DNA of 62,057 nucleotides, taken from a virus. This document shows positions 52,340 through 59,965 of this stretch, in pieces (positions within the stretch are counted from its first letter, which is position 1; every line of letters begins with the position of its first letter). A model generated the notes under the pieces. That model saw only the letters and a list, made by a program, of their open reading frames with translations. It was not told where the DNA came from and searched no databases. The position numbers and the translations under genes are program-made. The stretch is taken from IMG/VR virus record IMGVR_UViG_3300032285_002448, positions 1 through 62,057 of that record; one strand, 5' to 3'.

Positions 52340-53597
52340 TAAAATAATCCTTACAGTAATTTAACAACTCAACAGATCCTAAAGTCCTAATATCTTTTCT
52401 AGAATGAAAATGATTATAGTTGTGTTCTAGTATTTCACGCATACCCATAAACCACTCTAATTTATTTTCTATTGAATCTATTCTTTTTAATTCGTTTATG
52501 ATAGCTGTCATTCTATCATGTGATGACATGCTATCGTATCTTTCATCAATAAACCCCTCAAATGTGCGGTATCCCATATCTCGTAGTGCTTGTAGGCTGT
52601 GTCGTCCTCCTAATATAATAAAAGGATGCATACAAGCAATAGATTTAAAAGTTTTTTCGCTAATAAACACAGCACGGTCTTCGTCATTAAAGATAGGCTC
52701 ACTTACAACGCTTACCCAGCTGTCTTTATACACTTGTTCGTATATTCTGTCTATATAATATCCGTCGCCAAATTGTGTATTTGATTGTCCGTATATTTCT
52801 AAAGGCAGTATAGATCTTGCTTGTTGTAACAAGTCGTTATCTGGCATTCTTCCGTCAATCATACCAACGTGCATATCTCCCCAATCATTTGTACTAATCA
52901 GTCCCTTATCTATTAAGTTAGATTTATACATCTGACCAAGAAACCATATCCTATGAGTTCTTAATCTTTTCTGTAGGCAACTAAACGTTTTAATCTCGTT
53001 GTTCTTTTTATATTCAATATTAGTATTCCAATCTTGGAACAACTGAGTATCTCGTGCTATTTGCATCACTGCAAACTCAAAGTGCGCATAGCCAATAGTT
53101 TTTAATTTGTCAGTGATGCCATTTTGATTAGCCCAACTATCGTAGTCTGCGCCTGTATTCCAATTGCCTGTTACATACACTACAGATTTAGGAGGAATAC
53201 TGTACTTGATAAACTGTTCATGAAACCATTCCCACAACCAAGAAATATGATATCCTTCCAGTCCTTGATCTAATAATAGTAATGCACGACCTTCTTGTAA
53301 ATCTTTTAGATAGATAGGACTAATCCAATCAAACAGGTTAGATCGACCTCTGCCTCGTGTCCAATCAACTGGATGGTGCCTTACTCCTACAGGTATTACA
53401 TAATTGTCTGGTCTATTTTTTACACTAAAGATATTGGTAGGACATATTACATAATTTTTAGAATCATAATGTCTAGTTGTTTCAGCCAGTACACTAGGAT
53501 GAAAGCGACTAAGACCAGATGGATTGTTCTCTTTGCATTCAATAAAGTTTAACTTATCATCTAATGTATGGCTTTGCTCATATACCCAATTAATCAT
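52329..53597 (-). CDS. Conserved glycosyltransferase-like protein (EKTFKSIA family), copy 1
   Basis: A ~422-residue protein from the ATG at 53597. A start at 53732 would overlap the radical SAM gene by 143 bases. The C-terminal block EKTFKSIACMHPFIILGG followed by RDMGYRTFEGFIDERYD is shared with 57898-59082 (EKTFKAIACNRPFISYG, RRMGFKTFEGLIDESYD). The E-K-T-(x)-K-P pattern looks like the donor-binding region of some GT-B enzymes such as exostosin-like proteins. The substrate is unknown. Confidence 0.6.
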   Translation of the reverse strand: MINWVYEQSHTLDDKLNFIECKENNPSGLSRFHPSVLAETTRHYDSKNYVICPTNIFSVKNRPDNYVIPVGVRHHPVDWTRGRGRSNLFDWISPIYLKDLQEGRALLLLDQGLEGYHISWLWEWFHEQFIKYSIPPKSVVYVTGNWNTGADYDSWANQNGITDKLKTIGYAHFEFAVMQIARDTQLFQDWNTNIEYKKNNEIKTFSCLQKRLRTHRIWFLGQMYKSNLIDKGLISTNDWGDMHVGMIDGRMPDNDLLQQARSILPLEIYGQSNTQFGDGYYIDRIYEQVYKDSWVSVVSEPIFNDEDRAVFISEKTFKSIACMHPFIILGGRHSLQALRDMGYRTFEGFIDERYDSMSSHDRMTAIINELKRIDSIENKLEWFMGMREILEHNYNHFHSRKDIRTLGSVELLNYCKDYFNVS

Positions 53598-54948
53598 GTA
53601 GCGATCGGCAATCTTCGAAGAATTTAATGAGCTCTGGGAAAGTATTATAGAATGACGTACGGCGTCTTTTATCATATTCCGTAAACCAACTATAAAAATC
53701 TTTACGACCCTCAATAAGTCTATCTTGATCATAATTTGTGTTCCTCATATATTCAACAACACGACTAAACTTTTCACACTCTAGCGCAGAGAATTTATTT
53801 TTGTGCATATACTCTAAAGAGGTCTCCATGTAAGGCATAAAATCTTCCTTAGGTAGCAAATTCATATCGTATTGCAATGGTTCTTTTAGATAGGGTGTAT
53901 CAAATCTTATACGTTGTTTTGTACTAAACCAGCCGTTATATTTTCTACGCCATTGTTTTATCTTAACTAATAATGAACTAAAATTTGTAACTGTTAAGAT
54001 GTTAAATGTACACATGAAAGTTATAGGCTGTTTAGTTTTAGTTAGATACGTGTGCAAGTTCTTTTCCCAAACTGCAATATCTAATCCTGTGCGTATATAC
54101 TCTGCAGGTTCTCCCCACGTGTCAATGCTGGTAAACAATTTAAAGTGTTTGATCTTGTTTTCTTTTAACAGTCTGTTGACTTTTTCCACAAGCCTTTCAA
54201 TAAGGATTGGTTTGACTCCAAGATTGCTATTAAGATTAAGCTCGAGATTAGGTTTAGGATTATCGTACAGATCATCTAACAGTTTCCATGTTGATTGTTG
54301 CAATAACGGTTCTCCGCCTGTAATGCGTAAGATGTTTAGAGTCTTACTAACTTCAGGCCACCACTTCCACCATGCTTCAACATATGGATTAGTTTCTTCT
54401 TCGTATAGATGCAGATAGTCGATATCATTACGATGATTCTTAACCATTGTATAAGGACCAAAGTCTTTGATCTCTTTGTAGTATGCAGAGCTGTGCTTTG
54501 GATGGCAATATCCGCATTTAAAATTACATTCATTACCAAAACTGATCTCAATGTATTCTGGATTGACAGGAGCTAGAGGATTGGTCTTTATAGCTCCTAG
54601 ACGTTCTTCGTTATATATGCTGGCATTGCGTTCGTGACGATCGCTAATATGCTCGCCTGGCAATGCTTCAATGTTCCAGCAGTATTGGCAACCGCCAGGC
54701 TTTTGTCCATCTAGCATCTGTTGACGCTCTGCTGTCTTTTGTGGAGTATTGTGTAATACGCTAGGATCTTCCTTTAACAAGTCCAAAGGAATAGCATGCG
54801 GCCGTGGATGATAGCAACTGTGTGTTTGACCACTCTGTAGATATATTGTAGTATGATGCCACTTAGCCAAACAGAACGTAGGACTTATTTCATTGACTAT
54901 CGGTATTACTTTTTGAATACGACTAATTTCGCTCAATGTCTGCCTCAC
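53590..54948 (-). CDS. Twitch-type radical SAM protein B3
   Basis: A 452-residue protein with Cys141, Cys145 and Cys148 (CNFKCGYC) and ITGGEPLLQ. The N-terminal module has Cys26 (SPTFCLAKW), Cys45 and Cys87/90 (GCQYC), as in B1 and B2. The start is not certain: a GTG at 54948, a TTG at 54963 and a TTG at 54936 are all in frame. I chose the GTG. It overlaps the cytidylyltransferase-like gene by 26 bases. Together with B1 and B2 it defines one radical SAM type with a variable C-terminus. Confidence 0.85.
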   Translation of the reverse strand: MRQTLSEISRIQKVIPIVNEISPTFCLAKWHHTTIYLQSGQTHSCYHPRPHAIPLDLLKEDPSVLHNTPQKTAERQQMLDGQKPGGCQYCWNIEALPGEHISDRHERNASIYNEERLGAIKTNPLAPVNPEYIEISFGNECNFKCGYCHPKHSSAYYKEIKDFGPYTMVKNHRNDIDYLHLYEEETNPYVEAWWKWWPEVSKTLNILRITGGEPLLQQSTWKLLDDLYDNPKPNLELNLNSNLGVKPILIERLVEKVNRLLKENKIKHFKLFTSIDTWGEPAEYIRTGLDIAVWEKNLHTYLTKTKQPITFMCTFNILTVTNFSSLLVKIKQWRRKYNGWFSTKQRIRFDTPYLKEPLQYDMNLLPKEDFMPYMETSLEYMHKNKFSALECEKFSRVVEYMRNTNYDQDRLIEGRKDFYSWFTEYDKRRRTSFYNTFPELIKFFEDCRSLHD

Positions 54949-55672
54949 TACAGTTAGTTCCAAACTGTATTTCTACAATGCGGCATGACACATCAAAGGG
55001 GTTGTGTAACTGATGCCATTGGTTGACTGATATCTCAATACCGTCATGTTTGTTTAACGTTAGATTATGCATGTCTAGTCTTTTAACTTCGCATGCGCCT
55101 TCTGTAACTAACCAAAACTCTGTTCTATGCTGATGTCTTTGCATTGATAAAGATTGCTTTGGTTCAATTGTTAATTCCTTTACCTTAGTGCCCGGTACTT
55201 CGTGTAGCACTCGATAATATCCCCAAGGGCGTTCTGTCTTAGGTGCCTTCCACTCATCAAGTATCCAACTAGAACTATTAACTTTGTTATCCCCGCCTAC
55301 TCCAAAGACAAACTCTAAATTCAAATACTTTTTTAGTAGATCCATTTCTGGGATATTGTCTTTGGTTCTATCACCACCGTTAGCAAATACAATATCGTGA
55401 TTAGGAAATATTTCTCTAGCTTTACGAATAGCATCTTTAGCAGAGTTGTCATCGTCATTAAAACTAATAACACGATCAACTACATGCATAGCACTGATGA
55501 TAGTTGCACGTTCTTCCCAAGGCATAAATGCACGGCCTTTTTTACGCTCTAGCCAACTATCACTATTAAGGCCAACAACCAGTTTATCTCCTAGCTCTCG
55601 AGCAGAGTTAAAGTATGCAATGTGTCCGGAATGGAGAGGGTCAAAACCCCCAGTAACTAAAACTATTTTCAT
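54923..55672 (-). CDS. Nucleotidyltransferase (RfaE2-like)/cupin fusion
   Basis: A 249-residue fusion. Residues 1-140: HxGH nucleotidyltransferase with GGFDPLHSGHIAY (His14-His17) and the RTKDNIPE block of RfaE2/cytidylyltransferases. Residues 145-249: cupin of the mannose-6-phosphate isomerase type II kind, with ERPWGYYRVL, LSMQRHQHRTEFWLVTEG and its metal-binding His pair, and WHQLHNP. The two domains could couple activation and isomerisation of a sugar phosphate in the cytoplasm. It ends overlapping B3. It probably supplies sugars for the glycosyltransferases. Confidence 0.85.
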   Translation of the reverse strand: MKIVLVTGGFDPLHSGHIAYFNSARELGDKLVVGLNSDSWLERKKGRAFMPWEERATIISAMHVVDRVISFNDDDNSAKDAIRKAREIFPNHDIVFANGGDRTKDNIPEMDLLKKYLNLEFVFGVGGDNKVNSSSWILDEWKAPKTERPWGYYRVLHEVPGTKVKELTIEPKQSLSMQRHQHRTEFWLVTEGACEVKRLDMHNLTLNKHDGIEISVNQWHQLHNPFDVSCRIVEIQFGTNCSEADIERN

Positions 55673-55710
55673 ACTCTTAATTATCTGGGGGTTATGTGTT
55701 GCTGAGTCTG

Positions 55711-55821
55711 TTATGAGTTGATATCTATCTTTAGAATCTTAACAAGCAAAATGTGGAATGTTTCCATTATTGATTGTTGAACTCGCATGACTTCTGCAAG
55801 GTATGCGTCTATTAAGACCAT
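55711..55821 (-). CDS. 36-residue small ORF with strong ribosome site
   Basis: An ATG at 55821 with AAGGAG in the proper place opens a 36-codon frame: MVLIDAYLAEVMRVQQSIME, then TFHILLVKILKIDINS. It fills a 160-base gap between the sugar nucleotidyltransferase and the 83-residue gene. A helical amphipathic peptide is likely. No homologue is known to me. The remainder of the gap (55673-55710) shows nothing I can name. Confidence 0.5.
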   Translation of the reverse strand: MVLIDAYLAEVMRVQQSIMETFHILLVKILKIDINS

Positions 55822-55831
55822 TTGAATCTCC

Positions 55832-56083
55832 TTATTTGCCGCTGTAGTCCTTGACTACGCCGCCGTGACGTTCGCTTTGTCCTTTACTTCCGGATTTACC
55901 ACGTAGGCTTTTACCGGAACCTTTCTCGCCTTGTTTTCCAGTACCATCTGTGTGGTCTGAATCATGTGCAAGATACCCTAAGCTAACGCATTGATTGTAA
56001 CGGACACGACTTTTGGTGTTTCCGCTCTTGCATTGGCTACGGGTTGGATTGGCGATTTCTGATATGAATTCAATTGCTCTCAT
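55832..56083 (-). CDS. Small basic conserved phage protein
   Basis: An 83-residue protein from the ATG at 56083, one base beyond the endolysin stop; a start at 56104 overlaps the endolysin gene. It starts MRAIEFISEIANPTRSQCKS, then has a Gly/Lys/Ser-rich tail (TGKQGEKGSGKSLRGKSGSK). The MRAIEFI opening is common in small proteins of large marine phages, as far as I recall. It may be DNA- or virion-associated. The function is unknown. Confidence 0.6.
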   Translation of the reverse strand: MRAIEFISEIANPTRSQCKSGNTKSRVRYNQCVSLGYLAHDSDHTDGTGKQGEKGSGKSLRGKSGSKGQSERHGGVVKDYSGK

Positions 56084-56084
56084 A

Positions 56085-56783
56085 TCAGTATTTAGCGTGT
56101 TCACGTTCCTTATAGAAAACGTGGCCGCCTACCCTTGTTACTCTCTCTTTACTGTGTGCCCAGGGTGGTCTAATACCTGTTGCATGGAAATACAATGCAT
56201 CAGAATATTTTGATCTGAGGTCCTCATAATTCTCAGAGTCACTAAGTAGACGAAGAGCTACATGTTGGCTTTGAACCCAACGCTCATCATTACTCTTAGG
56301 GTTTTTGACAAACATACAACGCCAGCTAAACTGACAGATGCTGATCTTGGACCATACTGTTTGTTCGGTAGTTTCAACTTCCTTTTTGCCGTACCAATTG
56401 GTTTTGGTAGTTTTTAGGATTTGATTTTTAGGAATGTCCTTAGTCAGTTTCTGGTCAACGACACCACAAATGGTATCTTTGAATCTGCCATCTTGTGTAC
56501 GATTGATCGTAACAATACCTACGGCTACTTTACCTTCTTCGGGTTCACTGCCTGCTTCAAAGAATATGTTCCTTGCTAGACAGTTGAGTTCCTTCATGTT
56601 GATTACAGGGTTAGTCATTGCTTTCGCAACTGCCTGTATCTTGTCGCTTGTCATATCATAGATGTCTCTAGTGAATGACGAGTTACTTGCTACTTGATAA
56701 GACTGTAAGTCTTCTGCATGACCGGGTGCCATTACGGTCAGGGCGTATACTGCTACTAACACTAAAAAACGTGTTATTGACAT
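56085..56783 (-). CDS. SleB-type cell wall hydrolase with signal peptide (endolysin)
   Basis: A 232-residue protein of PF07486. Residues 1-23 are a signal peptide (FLVLVAVYALTVMAPGHA, cleaved near HAED), so it is exported to the periplasm. The SleB core has LNCLARNIFFEAGSEPEEGK with the catalytic Glu, VGIVTINR, QFSWRCM, and YFHATGIRPPWA to GGHVFY at the end. It probably degrades peptidoglycan for lysis. AGGAGG stands ahead of the ATG, a much stronger site than in neighbouring genes, and a weak sigma70-like promoter lies upstream. Confidence 0.92.
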   Translation of the reverse strand: MSITRFLVLVAVYALTVMAPGHAEDLQSYQVASNSSFTRDIYDMTSDKIQAVAKAMTNPVINMKELNCLARNIFFEAGSEPEEGKVAVGIVTINRTQDGRFKDTICGVVDQKLTKDIPKNQILKTTKTNWYGKKEVETTEQTVWSKISICQFSWRCMFVKNPKSNDERWVQSQHVALRLLSDSENYEDLRSKYSDALYFHATGIRPPWAHSKERVTRVGGHVFYKEREHAKY

Positions 56784-56801
56784 AATCGTGTCCTCCTATT
56801 T

Positions 56802-56831
56802 TGTATACTTTACTGTATATGTGTGTGTAAA
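56802..56831 (-). promoter_or_regulatory. Weak sigma70-like promoter for the endolysin gene
   Basis: TTTACA (56826-56831), an 18-base spacer and TATACA (56802-56807) on the minus strand, 18 bases before the endolysin ATG. It matches the consensus at four of six positions in the -10 and five of six in the -35. AGGAGG at 56792-56797 lies between it and the ATG. Confidence 0.35.
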
Positions 56832-56871
56832 TCCTTAACGGGTAAGTTTAGTTACTCAAATTTGTCAGATC

Positions 56872-56888
56872 GGCCCAATAATAGGGCC
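56872..56888. other. GC-rich hairpin in the largest intergenic gap
   Basis: GGCCC and GGGCC arms with a 7-base loop (AATAATA), within the 139-base gap 56784-56922. It could end transcription from the small gene to its right, but no immediate T-run follows on either strand, so a terminator is not proved. Apart from this, the palindrome and the weak promoter, I see nothing in the gap. Confidence 0.45.
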
Positions 56889-56908
56889 AAAATGACTCTT
56901 TTTGAGCT

Positions 56909-56926
56909 ATAAAGTAGGTACTTTAT
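56909..56926. other. 18-bp palindrome over a gene end
   Basis: A perfect inverted repeat with 8-base arms (ATAAAGTA and TACTTTAT) and a 2-base centre (GG), overlapping the stop codon of the 69-residue gene. It could be part of a terminator or an operator-like site. Its build (long arms, 2-base centre) is like the palindrome at 32820-32841, but the arm sequence differs. Confidence 0.45.
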
Positions 56927-57132
56927 TCTGTACCAGCAACTACGTCAGTTAAAGGAGTATTAGTTCCTCTATACTCACGCTTTTCTTTCTTTGGAGCAAT
57001 AGCGGCATACAATTCCGCTTGAATCATTGCTCGCTTCCACTGACCCTTTAAATGTGGGTCTTGCATCTTGCTCAAAGCCAATGATGTTTTGAGTGGTTTG
57101 CTCATCTTATAGTTTGCTGTTGGTTTTAACAT
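56923..57132 (-). CDS. Small basic hypothetical protein
   Basis: A 69-residue protein from the ATG at 57132, which has AGGAGAT before it. An earlier in-frame ATG at 57201 overlaps the oxygenase gene and is rejected. MLKPTANYKMSKPLKTSLAL, then HLKGQWKRAMIQAELYAAIA and PKKEKREYRGTN, give a basic helical protein with a disordered C-terminus. It may bind nucleic acid. I know no family. Confidence 0.6.
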   Translation of the reverse strand: MLKPTANYKMSKPLKTSLALSKMQDPHLKGQWKRAMIQAELYAAIAPKKEKREYRGTNTPLTDVVAGTE

Positions 57133-57157
57133 TTTATCTCCTGATATGAATAGTATA

Positions 57158-57901
57158 TTATCTTTCGTTGCGATTGTCAAACGGCATTTTGGTTTGTTCA
57201 TCCCACCAATATAAACTGCGGTGTGGATTACTTATAGGTGTAGAGTTACTGCTGTAATAAAACAGTCGCAAGTTTTCTCGTTGCTGATCTGTAGGGCATG
57301 CTAACGGAGTAGGGTATCCGTGTATAAGTCGTTCGTCATAGTCCCATATGATTAGTCTATTAGGTATAGGGTACGTTTTTACCAAACACTCTGTGCGTTC
57401 AAAGTCCCAAAACTCTAGTGCGCCATTCCATTGTTCATCCCATTTGGGATTCAAATATAGGATAGCACTACAACTGCGATTTAGATGTAGTTGTTCGTTC
57501 CAATTAAAGTCTGTGTGCAGATTAAGAAAGTGTCCATTACTGCATGTTGATAAACCTGCTCCTACTAATTTAGGATCGCTTATGATACGATCTTTTCCAG
57601 TTAGTGCTTCCAGCCAATTAAGGAACACTCCGCTATTAAAACAATGTGTCAGTGTTTGTATTGTAGGAGCAGATGAGAATATCTTACACTCACGCATAAG
57701 ACTGCCCTTGCGTGTAAAGTTAGTCCATTGATAATCCGGTATCTGTGCAATTTCACTTTGAGCTTGTGTTAGAATATCTTTAGGCAAAAAGTCATCTATT
57801 ACCAAATAAGGCACAGGCTCTTTTTGAATGTAGTCTAAGTGATACTCTTTTGGATTATACTTTAGATACAGATTGTTAAAGTAATCATACAAAGATTTCA
57901 T
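57158..57901 (-). CDS. Prolyl-4-hydroxylase-like 2OG-Fe(II) oxygenase
   Basis: A 247-residue protein of the P4Hc type. LNLHTDFNW gives His129 and Asp131, RLIIWDYDERLIHGYPTPL gives His194, and NLRLFYYS gives Arg212, all in the usual order. GHFL before the HxD and LYLNP...WNGALEFW complete the fold. This is the clearest 2OG oxygenase of the window. It overlaps the upstream transferase-like gene in an ATGA, so the two may act in one pathway. The target is unknown. Confidence 0.9.
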   Translation of the reverse strand: MKSLYDYFNNLYLKYNPKEYHLDYIQKEPVPYLVIDDFLPKDILTQAQSEIAQIPDYQWTNFTRKGSLMRECKIFSSAPTIQTLTHCFNSGVFLNWLEALTGKDRIISDPKLVGAGLSTCSNGHFLNLHTDFNWNEQLHLNRSCSAILYLNPKWDEQWNGALEFWDFERTECLVKTYPIPNRLIIWDYDERLIHGYPTPLACPTDQQRENLRLFYYSSNSTPISNPHRSLYWWDEQTKMPFDNRNER

Positions 57902-59082
57902 CGCTGTGTCTCTAGTTCAAATGCATCTGATAGCCACGTAAACTTAGGAAAGTTATTGTTAGTCCATTCTGCATTAGTTTGCAGGGTTTTTAGCATTGAC
58001 AAGTTGTATTCAGCAATCTCTTTACAGTCAGCAATTAAACTGTCATAAGCATCTTTGTCCAATGCGGCAATACGTGTTATCTCAGCGATCACTGCCCTAT
58101 GTCTTGTTTCGTTATCTACGATAGTGTCGTAACTTTCATCTATTAATCCCTCAAATGTTTTAAAGCCCATTCTTCTAATACATGCAAGGGTATAAGGAAC
58201 ACCATATGAAATAAACGGCCTATTACAAGCTATGGCCTTAAATGTTTTTTCAGTTAAGAATATAGGTTGAAACTTGGAATCATATGCTCGGCTACGAACA
58301 TATTCGTTTGGGTTGAACTGACTTTCTATTATAATGTTAATGTCTGCTTGTTGTATAGCCCTGTAGGTTGCCATATGGAATTTTAAATCCACTCGTGCAT
58401 CTAGATCGTAAGGTATTCCATTAATCCAAGAGTTTAATGGTTCCTGTGCAGTATCTATACCGTAGTTGAATAGATCCATACGCAATTCTGATAAAGGAAA
58501 TTTCTTAATAATGCCGTATGGAAATATATTGTGAAATGTAAACACAAAGTCTTTGATCAAATTATCATTTACTAAATTGGCAAAGAATCTAAGACGCCAG
58601 GGCCTGTAATTACGGCTAAGGCAACTGAACTTGTGTGTAGTTGCGGTATCTTCTTTAGGTATGTTAGTAGCTATCACGCTGTAGTAAGTAGAAGCAATGT
58701 TAACACCGGTTATACCTAGCTCAGCCAATCCATTACGCAAAAATTCTGCGTGTTCGTCATCTACTACAATTACAAACACTCTGTCTAAATCTAGATCTAG
58801 TGATACAATGCATGATGCTAGACTGTTGACAAATCTTTTGTCAAATGTTTCGTTACAATTCTCATAAACAAAACGGGTAGTTTTATCCAATTTAAAATGA
58901 TGCCAGTGTTCTTCTTCAAGACACCTAGCCATTGATACTTGCCCATTTAGCAAATCGTATAGTTGATAGTAGTAAACAGTATTGGGCTCAAACTTACACT
59001 CTCTTAAGGGTCTAATGTGTCTTAGGTTAAATTTGGAGTGCGGTATCTTGCCCGTTTTAGAATATATTTTGAGTTGGCTCAT
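57898..59082 (-). CDS. Conserved glycosyltransferase-like protein (EKTFKSIA family), copy 2
   Basis: A 394-residue paralogue of 52329-53597. It shares EKTFKAIACNRPFISYG, RRMGFKTFEGLIDESYD and the HRAVIAEITRIA region after it. The N-terminal half differs, so the acceptor may differ. The domain looks like a GT-B donor-binding half, but the assignment is tentative. It overlaps the oxygenase gene by 4 bases. A TTTAAATA octamer lies 7 bases before the ATG. Confidence 0.6.
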   Translation of the reverse strand: MSQLKIYSKTGKIPHSKFNLRHIRPLRECKFEPNTVYYYQLYDLLNGQVSMARCLEEEHWHHFKLDKTTRFVYENCNETFDKRFVNSLASCIVSLDLDLDRVFVIVVDDEHAEFLRNGLAELGITGVNIASTYYSVIATNIPKEDTATTHKFSCLSRNYRPWRLRFFANLVNDNLIKDFVFTFHNIFPYGIIKKFPLSELRMDLFNYGIDTAQEPLNSWINGIPYDLDARVDLKFHMATYRAIQQADINIIIESQFNPNEYVRSRAYDSKFQPIFLTEKTFKAIACNRPFISYGVPYTLACIRRMGFKTFEGLIDESYDTIVDNETRHRAVIAEITRIAALDKDAYDSLIADCKEIAEYNLSMLKTLQTNAEWTNNNFPKFTWLSDAFELETQR

Positions 59083-59089
59083 ACTTGAC

Positions 59090-59097
59090 TATTTAAA
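59090..59097 (-). promoter_or_regulatory. Late-promoter-like octamer TTTAAATA
   Basis: One mismatch to TATAAATA, 7 bases before the ATG at 59082. The divergent gene at 59144 has a related CTTAAATA 5 bases before its ATG. The 61-base gap thus has start-proximal elements on both strands. Confidence 0.45.
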
Positions 59098-59143
59098 GTT
59101 CAGAATGTACAATGTGTAGTAATAGTGATACTTAAATAAAATC

Positions 59144-59965
59144 ATGCAAACACAAATCGATCACACAACAAACCCAAATTTCAACCCAGATTCCCTTCCA
59201 CAGGAACAGACATTTAAGATTTCTGGAACACCCTTAGAAGTTATTCAAGCCCTAGCTTATGTTAGAGCACTAGGTGGTGGTCACGTATACATTGCTAAGG
59301 GTCTACTTGCGGCCAAGCATCGGTACTACTTAGGACACCCAGGGCCTGTAGATCTTACAGGACGTCTTAATGATGAAGACATTGAGATCATCCAAAGCCT
59401 AGCCCAAAACTGTTCTTACATTAGTGGTATTACAGAATGGGCTGGCCAGATCGTCGATTGGGATTTGGACAAGATTGATTATACTGTTGACATGGACAAT
59501 CGTTTCAATCGTCACCCTATGGATCGTTTTGGTAAAGTATGTAATGTCCATTGGACACAATGGAACATGATCAAGATGGCCAGCTGGTTAGATATTCCTG
59601 CTAACGTAGGACGTCCAACAGGCAAGGGTATTGTTGTTACTGGCTCAGGCTGGGAAGATCGTGAAGTATACAAAGCATGGGCTCAACAGGGCCTAGGCAA
59701 CATGAGCACTTTCTTGGGCTCAGAAGCAGATTACAAAGAGTGGGTGGCCGCAACGGGTATCAAAATGACTCGCGTAGGTTACAAGCACGTAGCGGAATTA
59801 GCACAGTGGATTAGTGGTGCTCAACAAGTCATCTGCACTCCAGGTTGGGGTGCGGCCATAGCGCAAGCTATCAACCAACGCTATCTAGTGCAGAGCCTGC
59901 CGGGCATTGAACTATGGCGTAACCCATGGGTAATCGGCGAACGTGGAAACAACGGACCATTCTAA
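59144..59965 (+). CDS. GT-B-like (heptosyltransferase-like) protein
   Basis: A 273-residue protein. The N-terminal part has GGGHVYIAKGLLAAK and YLGHPG. The C-terminal half (VVTGSGWEDREVYKAW, FLGSEADYKEW, GYKHVAELAQWISGAQQVIC, TPGWGAAIAQAINQ) resembles the donor half of glycosyltransferase family 9/ADP-heptose transferases. The assignment is by pattern, and a non-transferase fold is possible. The gene overlaps the next by 23 bases. Base composition is richer in G and C than in the oxygenase region. Confidence 0.55.
   Translation: MQTQIDHTTNPNFNPDSLPQEQTFKISGTPLEVIQALAYVRALGGGHVYIAKGLLAAKHRYYLGHPGPVDLTGRLNDEDIEIIQSLAQNCSYISGITEWAGQIVDWDLDKIDYTVDMDNRFNRHPMDRFGKVCNVHWTQWNMIKMASWLDIPANVGRPTGKGIVVTGSGWEDREVYKAWAQQGLGNMSTFLGSEADYKEWVAATGIKMTRVGYKHVAELAQWISGAQQVICTPGWGAAIAQAINQRYLVQSLPGIELWRNPWVIGERGNNGPF

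Noticed and set aside
56872-56888. Rho-independent terminator at the GGCCC hairpin
   Set aside because: The stem is good but no T-run follows directly on either strand; kept only as a hairpin.
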